Assembly: GCA_024226735.1 (NCBI GenBank)
Contig: JAAELL010000207.1
Coordinates: forward strand, 1-60,700
DNA: 60,700 bases
DNA from: a bacterium
GTDB lineage: Bacteria; Planctomycetota; UBA1135; GCA-002686595
Direction: 5' to 3'
Part shown: piece by piece, positions 1-6,418 of the stretch
Layout: each line of letters opens with the position of its first letter
Position numbering within the stretch: position 1 is the stretch's first letter
Made by a program: the position numbers and the translations under genes
Notes under the pieces: model-generated
Databases searched by the model: none
Seen by the model: the letters and a program-made list of their open reading frames with translations, nothing else
Told to the model about the DNA's origin: nothing

Positions 1-2
1 AG

Positions 3-134
3 CATCCGCGTCCGGTTGGCGCCTGGAAACGTAGGCGAATTCGTGGATTCGGGGAGGCTTTCAGGTGCCGACCGGGCGTGGAGGATGTCGTCATGGCGCC
101 GAATGACTTTTTCAACGGGCTGCTAGTGGTGTGA
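3..134 (+). other. possible 3' end of a gene entering from the left edge
   Basis: A plus-strand frame is open from base 3 to a TGA at 132-134 and ends with residues VEDVVMAPNDFFNGLLVV. A second plus frame is open from base 1 to the TAG at 124-126, inside the terminal CTAG of the adjacent inverted-repeat element. The run CTTTTTCAACGGGCTGCTAG just before the element looks like insertion-sequence ends I have seen elsewhere, so this could be the tail of a transposase. Forty codons without a stop is not significant at this base composition, so the call is weak. Confidence 0.2.
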
Positions 135-289
135 GTCACTCTTGTGCGGCATTTTGGTCGGCCCGTACCCGCCCCCTGCTGCGTTGCGCCTCCTCCGAGA
201 CTTGCAGCGAAGTCGCGTCGTCGCTGCGCCTTGCAGCGAACGCGTACGCACCGACCAAAATGCCGCACAAGAGTGACTCACACCACTAG
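123..289. repeat. CTAG-ended inverted-repeat element 1
   Basis: A 167-bp element has perfectly matching 39-nt arms at 123-161 and 251-289. The arms begin and end with CTAG and share the terminal sequence CTAGTGGTGTGAGTC with elements 2 and 3. The 89-nt interior holds smaller self-complementary parts, such as GCAGCGA pairing with TCGCTGC. The right-hand CTAG supplies the TAG stop of the M1 peptidase gene, so the element sits at the 3' end of that transcript. CTAG ends with an inner TA resemble IS630/Tc1-type target duplications. It could therefore be a miniature inverted-repeat element, or a large 3' hairpin that acts as a terminator or stabiliser. No transposase is encoded. Confidence 0.85.
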
Positions 290-2301
290 CGAGGCCAGAC
301 GTTGTCGTCAGAGTTCGCGTCGGGGAAGCGACCGTGCGGATCCAGCGTGATCTTCTCGATCGCGCGCCCTCCGAAGTCCAGGTGTGCCTCGAACGAGCGG
401 CGGCCGTCGAACCAGACGTCGGCCGGCCAGGTCACGATTGCGGTTCCGTCCCCACGCATCTCGGCGTTGGCCATCGGCACGATCTCTTGCCCCTCCGGCG
501 CGAACTCGACGGCGAGCACGACGGGGGACGGCATCTGGCCGTCCTGGCGAACTGTGACGGTCAGCCGTGAGCCGGCCGTGGCGACGTCCTCGATCGAGCC
601 GTCGACCGATTCGGTCGTGAACAGCCAGTAGTACCAGAACCACCCCAGGTCGGCTCCGAGCGCTTCGTTCAAGAAGAATGCAAAGTCCCAGGGCGAGGGG
701 TGCTTGAAGCTCCAGGCGTGGGTGTAGTCGCTGATCGCGCGCTGCACCGCCTCGTCGCCGTAGATGCCCCCGAGCATCGAGAGCATCATCGACGCCTTGC
801 CATACGTCTGGAAGCCGTACATGGGTCCGCCGTAGTTGGAGACCCACATCATCGTCGGCTCCCACTCGTTGCCGCTCATGCGGCCGTAGCTCTGGCCGCG
901 GCCGTCGAGCGAGGGCTCCTTCCCGTCCGCGTGCGCCCCCGAGAGGGTGTTCATGTACGTGTTCAGCCCCTCGTCCATCCAGCCGTACCACGTCTCGTTC
1001 GTGCCGACCATCATCGGCCACCACTGGTGGGCGACCTCATGGTCCGCCGCGCCCTGGTTCGAGTTGATCACCATCGGGTACTCCATCCCGGCGCTCGGGC
1101 CGTCCTGCAGCGTGAGCTGCGGGAACGGGTACGGCGCCCACAGCTCGGAGTAGAACTCGAGCGCGTGGCGCGAGATCGCTCCGGCGCGCTCGAAGCGCTT
1201 CGCGCGCTCGGGCAGGAAGACCATGTGGATCGGGATCGGCCCCTTGCCCGGGATCGTCGCGCGCGTCGCGTGCCACACGTAGTTCTCCGCCGTCGCCCAC
1301 GCGAAGTCGTTGACGAGCTCGGCGACGTAGTGCCAGACGAGGCGCTCGCCGTCCGCCACGACGCCCTCTTCGTCGGGACCGACGATGGTGATCTCCGCGT
1401 CGGAGTCGAGCACGCGCGCGAGCCGCTCGCGGGTCGCCCGAGTCAGGACCTCCTCGGGGTTCTGCAGGACTCCGGTCGCGCTGACGATCCAGCCCGCGGG
1501 CACGTCGAGGCGCACGTCGAACGTCCCGAAGTTGTTGTAGAACTCGGCCGGTCCCAGGTAGGGGTTCGTGTCCCAGCCGCGCAGGTCGTCGTACTTCGCC
1601 AACCGCGGGAACCACTGCGTCGGCTGGAACAGCGTGTCGTCCCAGCGCTGGGTCATGCGGTGCCCGCTCCCGCCGCTGCCCCCGGGCAGCTTGGTGTGCC
1701 AGTCGATCTCGAGCGTCACCTCCGACTGCGGCGGGACGGGCGTCGCGAGCCGGATGCGCGCGACGGTCCGGTCCAGGCCGCGCACACGGTTGCGCCGGCC
1801 GCGCCCGCGGCTCTCGAGATCGATCTCTTCTCCGCCGACCGCGACCCGCGTGACGACCATGCCGCCTGTCGTCTCCGCGGGGACCGAAGAACCGCGCGGC
1901 ACGCGCGGGCGGTAGATGTTGTGGTCGAGGCGCAGCACGAGCTCGTCGAGCTCCGCCGTGCTCGTGTTGTGGACCCGGATCGACTCGGTGCCGTGGATCG
2001 TCTGGGTCTCACGCTCGATGCGCGCCTCGATCGCGAAGTCGGTCCGCAGCTGCCAGTAGTTCGGTCCGGGCCGGCCGCTGCGGTCGCGCGTGCCAGCGGC
2101 GAACGCCTTGCGGATCGCACCGGTCAGCGGGATGTCGCGGCGGATGGCGCGTTCGGGCAGAGTGGCGCCGGCCGCCTCGCTCCGTGGCTCGGGCACTGCC
2201 TCCACGTCCGCGAGCGGCTCCGCCTCCGGTTCCGTCCGGCTCGAGACACAGGCGAAGGACAGGGCGAGTGAGCCGAGCAGAGCCGTGGCGAGGGATCTCA
2301 T
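286..2301 (-). CDS. M1-family metallopeptidase lipoprotein
   Basis: A 671-aa zinc aminopeptidase-like protein, probably anchored to a periplasmic membrane face and trimming peptides. The start at 2301 gives MRSLATALLGSLALSFAC, a lipoprotein signal with the lipobox Cys at 18; the longer frame upstream would read into element 2. The gluzincin zinc site is intact: HEVAH at 421-425, then 18 residues, then Glu444 (WMDEG). GMEYP at 405-409 is the counterpart of the M1 GxMEN substrate motif. A long N-terminal beta-rich domain precedes the catalytic domain. The gene starts 10 nt after element 2 and its TAG stop lies in the terminal CTAG of element 1, so it looks like its own transcription unit bounded by two hairpin elements. 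M1 membership is firm; the substrate is unknown. Confidence 0.88.
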   Translation of the reverse strand: MRSLATALLGSLALSFACVSSRTEPEAEPLADVEAVPEPRSEAAGATLPERAIRRDIPLTGAIRKAFAAGTRDRSGRPGPNYWQLRTDFAIEARIERETQTIHGTESIRVHNTSTAELDELVLRLDHNIYRPRVPRGSSVPAETTGGMVVTRVAVGGEEIDLESRGRGRRNRVRGLDRTVARIRLATPVPPQSEVTLEIDWHTKLPGGSGGSGHRMTQRWDDTLFQPTQWFPRLAKYDDLRGWDTNPYLGPAEFYNNFGTFDVRLDVPAGWIVSATGVLQNPEEVLTRATRERLARVLDSDAEITIVGPDEEGVVADGERLVWHYVAELVNDFAWATAENYVWHATRATIPGKGPIPIHMVFLPERAKRFERAGAISRHALEFYSELWAPYPFPQLTLQDGPSAGMEYPMVINSNQGAADHEVAHQWWPMMVGTNETWYGWMDEGLNTYMNTLSGAHADGKEPSLDGRGQSYGRMSGNEWEPTMMWVSNYGGPMYGFQTYGKASMMLSMLGGIYGDEAVQRAISDYTHAWSFKHPSPWDFAFFLNEALGADLGWFWYYWLFTTESVDGSIEDVATAGSRLTVTVRQDGQMPSPVVLAVEFAPEGQEIVPMANAEMRGDGTAIVTWPADVWFDGRRSFEAHLDFGGRAIEKITLDPHGRFPDANSDDNVWPR

Positions 2302-2311
2302 GCGCAAGATC

Positions 2312-2495
2312 CTAGTGGTGTGAGTCGATAGTTCGGCGCATTTGTCCGAGCCGCTTTCGTGTGGGGGCAAGGCGCCGGGTTCTGTGCGTAGCCTCTGTGC
2401 TACTCACACCAGGGATAGATACTGTCTTGGGGCAACGCCGCCACCGCGCGAAAGCGGCCGGACAAATGCGCCGAGCTTTCGACTCACACCACTAG
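2312..2495. repeat. CTAG-ended inverted-repeat element 2
   Basis: A 184-bp element whose arms at 2312-2359 (48 nt) and 2449-2495 (47 nt) pair with two mismatches and one single-base gap. Both ends read CTAGTGGTGTGAGTCGA inward. The inner arm GGCGCATTTGTCCG resembles element 1's GGCATTTTGGTCGG, so the two look related. The interior carries a partial copy of the terminal motif (ACTCACACCA at 2402-2411), as if another copy had been inserted or duplicated. The right CTAG provides the TAG stop (2494-2492) of the secretin-like gene, and the left end lies 10 nt before the ATG of the M1 peptidase. It therefore fills the whole intergenic space. Confidence 0.85.
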
Positions 2496-3517
2496 CGCGG
2501 CGATGCCGCCAGGGTGCGCACGAGCGTGAGCGTGACGACCCAGTCGCGGTCGGTCGCGGGATCGGGGGTCACGAAGAGCACGCTCGCTCCGGGCGCGAGC
2601 ACGACGCGCGAGTGCATCTCGACCTCGGTCACCTGGGGCTGCGAGATCGTGACGGGGCTGCTCGCGCCCGTGAGCTGGATCTCTTTCGTCGGGATCGGGC
2701 GCTCGACCCTGGAGTGGTGCACGTCGACGTCGATTCCGAAGCGCCCCGGATCGAGGGGGACCGCCCGCGTCTCCAGCACGATGCCCTCGTGCGCAATCGC
2801 GATCTCGGGGTCGGCGACCATCACGTCGCCCGGCTGCACGATCTCGACGTTGTAGTCCTTGACGTAAGGGATCTGCTCGACGATCGACACGGTGCCCTTC
2901 TGGCGTGGACGGGTCGCGATCAGCGGGGACTGCAGCCTCTCGAAGTCGCGAATGCGCTCGAGCTTGGCAAGCGCCGCCCTGAACTCCGCGTTGCTCGAGA
3001 ACGTGTTCGACGGCCGGTCGAAGCCGGCCTGCGCGAGGGAGCCCTGGGGCACCGACACGATGAGCACACTGCACTCGATGAATTCGGTCCGCTGCCGCTG
3101 CTGTTCGAGGAAGCCCTCGACCCATTCGTGTTGCGCCGCGCTCGCGAACAGGATCAGCTTGTCGCGCCCGCTGACGCGCAGCTCCTGGCGCCCCTTGTCG
3201 AAGCGCGGCTTCATGTAGCTTCGGATCACGTCCGCCAGGTCGGTGGCCGCGGTCTCGACCCGAGTCAGGTGCACCAGCCGCTCCTCGTAGCGATCGAGCA
3301 GAGCGCGCGCCTCGCTGAGTCCCGACGCGGACTCCGGTAGGGGGGGGAGCTGCGCGAGCTCGTTCGCGCCGGTCAGATCACCGACCGCGTACGCGATGAG
3401 CAGCTGCTCCTCGGCGCGCGCCTGCGGCGCGCCCGGAATCGTCCGTTCACCCGGTGCCGGATCTTGGCCCGCGGTGAGCAAGAGAGCGGTGAGGCAGAGA
3501 AGGGTCGTCATGTTCAT
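2492..3517 (-). CDS. secretin-fold-like periplasmic protein
   Basis: A 341-aa exported protein beginning MNMTTLLCLTALLLTAGQ (signal peptide). The C-terminal half has features of the GspD/PilQ secretin core: a strand FIECSVLIVSVPQGSL, then a SPLIATRPRQKGTVSI...IPYV stretch like the secretin 'rlttlngq...a.i..g..vPYv' segment, and a beta-rich end. It is much shorter than a true secretin, with no obvious ring-forming N domains beyond one, so pore formation is doubtful. Its ATG overlaps the TGA of the anti-sigma gene (ATGA), so it is translated with the sigma/anti-sigma pair and may be a regulated target or sensor of that system. The stop TAG lies in element 2. Confidence 0.55.
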   Translation of the reverse strand: MNMTTLLCLTALLLTAGQDPAPGERTIPGAPQARAEEQLLIAYAVGDLTGANELAQLPPLPESASGLSEARALLDRYEERLVHLTRVETAATDLADVIRSYMKPRFDKGRQELRVSGRDKLILFASAAQHEWVEGFLEQQRQRTEFIECSVLIVSVPQGSLAQAGFDRPSNTFSSNAEFRAALAKLERIRDFERLQSPLIATRPRQKGTVSIVEQIPYVKDYNVEIVQPGDVMVADPEIAIAHEGIVLETRAVPLDPGRFGIDVDVHHSRVERPIPTKEIQLTGASSPVTISQPQVTEVEMHSRVVLAPGASVLFVTPDPATDRDWVVTLTLVRTLAASPR

Positions 3518-3996
3518 TCCCGCGTTAGGAGCGCCGCGCGGCGCCGCAACAAGAGCTCGAAGGCGGAGGCCTCCGGGGTGGGGGCTTCGCTGGCCACGCG
3601 CTCGTGGGTCACGCGGCCGTTGTCGTTGACGGTCCACGCTTGCGACGATCCGTCGTGGCGCGCGACCGACATCTGGAAGCTGGTGATCTGGGCGGCGGCC
3701 GCGGCCCGCGTCGGGCGCGCGGGAAGCTGCGCCGCGAGCACTGCGACCCCCGCCGCGCAGACGAGCCCGGCAGCCACGCTCCAGGCGCGCACGCCACCGC
3801 GCGCGCGCTGTGGCTGGGCGACGAGCTCGAGGCGGCGGGAGAGGCGCGCCACGCGCTCGAAGGCCTCGGGCTCCAGGCTCAGCGCCGCGCGCACGGCATC
3901 GTCCGCGAGCGGATCCCGGCGTGCGTCGAGGGCGCGATCGACGGCGGCGTCGACCGCTGATTCAGTCCGTGACGCGGCTTCCGCATTCGGGCTCAT
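3514..3996 (-). CDS. putative membrane anti-sigma factor
   Basis: A 160-aa protein encoded directly after the ECF sigma gene, with start and stop overlapping as ATGA at 3996-3993. It has a charged N-terminal half (about residues 1-68), one membrane segment around residues 70-90 (WSVAAGLVCAAGVAVLAA), and an extracytoplasmic tail of about 60 residues. That layout and position are typical of anti-sigma factors that hold the sigma factor at the membrane. I see no HxxxCxxC zinc motif, so it is not of the ZAS type. The function is inferred from position and topology. Confidence 0.6.
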   Translation of the reverse strand: MSPNAEAASRTESAVDAAVDRALDARRDPLADDAVRAALSLEPEAFERVARLSRRLELVAQPQRARGGVRAWSVAAGLVCAAGVAVLAAQLPARPTRAAAAAQITSFQMSVARHDGSSQAWTVNDNGRVTHERVASEAPTPEASAFELLLRRRAALLTRE

Positions 3997-4538
3997 CGTT
4001 CTCCTCCTGGCATCTCCTGGGCCAGCCTACGCCGCGCCCGCGAGAGGTGCGATTTCACCGTGCCCTCGGGAAGCCCGTGGTCGCGGGCGAGCTCCGCGAT
4101 CGAGCGCCCCTCACGGTGGAACCCGATCAAGAGCTCCCGCTCGAGCGGCCCGAGCCGGGCGAGGAGCAGCGCGACGTGCTCGCGGTCGTCGAGTGTCGCG
4201 CGGCTGGGCGGCGATTCGTCGGGGGGCTCGACCCGCAGTGTGGACGGCCGACGCCGCGCCCGCGCGACGTGGTCGAGAAAGGCGTTCACCGCCGCGGTTC
4301 GCAGCCATGGACCCAGCGCGCGCGCCGTGTCGAACGAGCGGTAGGCGAGGGCCCGCGCAAGGACCTCCTGGGCGACGTCCTCGGGATCGGGCACTCCGCC
4401 GGCCCGACCGGCGAGCCGGCGCAGGAAGCGCAGCAGCGCTGGTCGCTCCGCCGCGAGCCGCTCACCGAGGTCGCGGGGCTCGCGGAGCTCCTCGGGGTCC
4501 TGCAGCGCGGCACTGTCCTCCACGCCCGCATGTACCAC
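3993..4538 (-). CDS. ECF-type RNA polymerase sigma factor
   Basis: About 181 aa. Region 2 contains PEDVAQEVLARALAYRSFD (core binding and -10 recognition). Region 4 contains LGPLERELLIGFHREGRSIAELA followed by the helix-turn-helix GLPEGTVKSHLSRARRRLAQ (-35 recognition). I chose a GTG start at 4538 because the frame further upstream is Arg/Pro-rich and unlike family N-termini; the GTG at 4523 is also possible. A TTGACG box on the minus strand at 4604-4599 could be a -35 element, but no clear -10 follows at 17 nt. The gene overlaps the anti-sigma gene and heads the three-gene unit sigma, anti-sigma, secretin-like. Confidence 0.85.
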   Translation of the reverse strand: MVHAGVEDSAALQDPEELREPRDLGERLAAERPALLRFLRRLAGRAGGVPDPEDVAQEVLARALAYRSFDTARALGPWLRTAAVNAFLDHVARARRRPSTLRVEPPDESPPSRATLDDREHVALLLARLGPLERELLIGFHREGRSIAELARDHGLPEGTVKSHLSRARRRLAQEMPGGER

Positions 4539-4708
4539 CGCCACCCGCCCCCGGTTGCAACTGGCTGGGATGCGTGTTGCAAACGGGCCAGCGGGGCGCG
4601 TCAAGTGTATGGGGCGGAGAGGCTTACGTACGGACGCCACGCGAGCAGGGCCTGCTCGGCGGGACCGCGGACGCAAGGTGGTGCGGTGCGGGGGCTTCTG
4701 ACAGCCTG

Positions 4709-4762
4709 CTAGTGGTGTGATTCAAGGGCGCCACCGTCCGGGGGGGGACGGTGGCGCCCTTG
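4709..4762. repeat. CTAG-ended hairpin element 3, one terminus only
   Basis: Starts with CTAGTGGTGTGATTC at 4709-4723, the same terminal motif as elements 1 and 2. A perfect 17-bp stem follows: 4723-4739 pairs with 4746-4762 (GGACGGTGGCGCCCTTG), with a six-G loop. The right-hand copy of the terminal motif is absent, so the element is a half-ended or shortened form. It lies 33 nt past the stop of the minus-strand Fis-type regulator and is a good candidate for its transcription terminator, although no U-tract follows. The stem sequence is unrelated to the arms of elements 1 and 2, so what is conserved is the terminus and the foldback, not the arm sequence. Confidence 0.75.
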
Positions 4763-4795
4763 TCCGGCGCTTCCAGCGGCGGACGGCCCCGGACC

Positions 4796-5284
4796 TCAGC
4801 CCGCGTTGCGGCGCTCGCGGAGGCTGTAGCGGTCGATCTTGCGATACAGTGTCGCGCGACCGATCTGGAGCCGGCGGGCGGTCTCCTTCACGTTCCAGCC
4901 CGTCGTCTCGAGGGCGTGGATCAGGATCCGGCGCTCGTACTGCTGGAACGGGAGGATCTCGTCCGGCTGCACCAGCTGGAAGCTGCGCGGGTTGAACAGG
5001 GATTCGGCGACTGCCTTGGCCTGGGCGATCGGATCGTGGCCGAGCTTGGCGTCGAGCATGATCACCGGCAGGTGCGGCCACGTGCGGGTGATGTTCTCGA
5101 TCGTCTCGGCGTCGACGAGCGCGGGGTTGACCACGACCGCCGTCGGGGTCGAGCTTTCCAGCGTCGCGATGACCTGAGGACCGTTCTCGGCGGTCAGGAT
5201 TCCTGTGCCCTTGGGCTCGAGTTGGGCGGCGATGAGGCGGCGACGCTCGAGGTCGGCGTCGACAAGGATGATGGTTCTCTTCAT
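4796..5284 (-). CDS. Fis-type regulator with a degenerate receiver domain
   Basis: A 162-aa two-domain protein. Residues 1-110 resemble a response-regulator receiver (TIILVDADLERR start with acidic Asp9 and Asp11, then alternating strands and helices). The phospho-acceptor position reads VVVNPAL, with Asn53 where Asp is expected, so phosphorylation by a histidine kinase is unlikely. Residues about 122-158 form a Fis/NtrC-type helix-turn-helix (ALETTGWNVKETARRLQIGR, then ATLYRKI). There is no AAA+ domain, so it is not a sigma-54 activator. It probably binds DNA in response to another signal or constitutively. It is monocistronic, divergent from the DUF72 gene, with element 3 downstream. Confidence 0.75.
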   Translation of the reverse strand: MKRTIILVDADLERRRLIAAQLEPKGTGILTAENGPQVIATLESSTPTAVVVNPALVDAETIENITRTWPHLPVIMLDAKLGHDPIAQAKAVAESLFNPRSFQLVQPDEILPFQQYERRILIHALETTGWNVKETARRLQIGRATLYRKIDRYSLRERRNAG

Positions 5285-5499
5285 GGGGGTTCGCTGGGGG
5301 GTGAGAGTTCAGGTCTCGAATCGAGAGACGGGGGGCCGATGCTTGTGCGAATAACCAGAAAATCGCAGAGAATCTCACCGCGAACCCTCCTCGTGCATCA
5401 CACCGAAACACGATCGCGCCGATGGGCGCTGTGTTTCCCCGGATCCGGTGCGGTGCCGGTGCGCTTTCGGTCCCCTTCCCCGCGCAGTAGCTTACGGCC

Positions 5500-6405
5500 A
5501 TGGACCCCGTCCACTTCGGTACGTCCTCCTGGTCCGAGAAGGGCTGGGTCGGGAGCTTCTACCCACGCGGTCTCGCCCCGCGCGACTTCCTGTCCTACTA
5601 CGCGACGCAGTTCGACACCGTCGAAGCCGACGTCACCTACTACCGCGTGCCCGACCTGCGGATGACGCGCGGCTGGCGCGACAAGGTCCCGGAGGGCTTT
5701 CGGATCGCCGCGAAGTTCCCGCGCTCGATCGTGCACTGCGGCGAGGGAGCCCAGCCGGACGGCTCGCGCGTGCTGCTCGAGCCGGTCGTTGCCGAGGACC
5801 TCGATCACTTCCTGACGGCCATGGGGGAGCTGGGCGCCAAGTGCGGGCCCCTCGTGCTCCAGTTTCCGTACTTCAACCGCCGCGCGTTCGATGAGCCGGG
5901 TCCGTTCCTCGAGCGACTGGACGGCTTCCTGGGGCGTCTGCCGGGGGACTTTCGCTACGGCGTCGAGATCCGCAACAAGTCCTGGATCGAGGCACCGCTC
6001 GTGGAGCTCCTGCGCCGGCACGGAGCGGCGCTCGTACTGGTCGACCTGCCCTACATGCCGCACCCCGTGTCGATCGCGAAGCGCATCGATCCGTTCACGG
6101 CCGACTTCACCTACGTGCGGCTGATCGGGGACCGCAAGGCGACCGACGCGCTGACGACGAGCTTCGACGAGATCGTCCTCGAGCGCGGCGCGAGCTTGGC
6201 CAAGTGGGCCGAGTTCCTCAATCCCGTAGTCGCGCGCGGTACGCAGACGTTCGCATACGCCAACAACCACTTCGCCGGGCACGGTCCGGCGACGATCCGC
6301 GAGCTGGCGCGGCTCCTGGGGCGCGAGCTGGCCGCGCCCGACCATTCCTCACACGATTCGGACCAAGAGCCGCCCCTGTTCCGTCGTTCTGAAGAGAAGG
6401 CCTGA
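5500..6405 (+). CDS. DUF72 (YecE-like) family protein
   Basis: 301 aa, the usual family length. It has the DUF72 hallmarks: an N-terminal FGTSSWSEKGW strand, the TVEADVTYYRVP segment (family 'EvnstFYr.p'), FRIAAKFPRSIVH, LGPL-type LVLQFP, and a C-terminal YANNHFAGHGPATI (family 'y.NNh..G.a..na'). The fold is a TIM barrel; the biochemical role is not established. It starts at the ATG at 5500, after a 215-nt divergent region shared with the Fis-type regulator. The next gene begins 13 nt downstream, so the two are probably co-transcribed. Confidence 0.85.
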   Translation: MDPVHFGTSSWSEKGWVGSFYPRGLAPRDFLSYYATQFDTVEADVTYYRVPDLRMTRGWRDKVPEGFRIAAKFPRSIVHCGEGAQPDGSRVLLEPVVAEDLDHFLTAMGELGAKCGPLVLQFPYFNRRAFDEPGPFLERLDGFLGRLPGDFRYGVEIRNKSWIEAPLVELLRRHGAALVLVDLPYMPHPVSIAKRIDPFTADFTYVRLIGDRKATDALTTSFDEIVLERGASLAKWAEFLNPVVARGTQTFAYANNHFAGHGPATIRELARLLGRELAAPDHSSHDSDQEPPLFRRSEEKA

Positions 6406-6418
6406 ACGAAAGATCACG

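Noticed and set aside
123..289. CRISPR repeat or attachment site reading of element 1
   Set aside because: Only one inverted pair, no regularly spaced direct repeats, no cas genes, no integrase.
2302..2370. Longer N-terminus for the M1 peptidase (start at 2370)
   Set aside because: It would translate through element 2 and bury the lipoprotein signal; the ATG at 2301 gives a clean lipobox.
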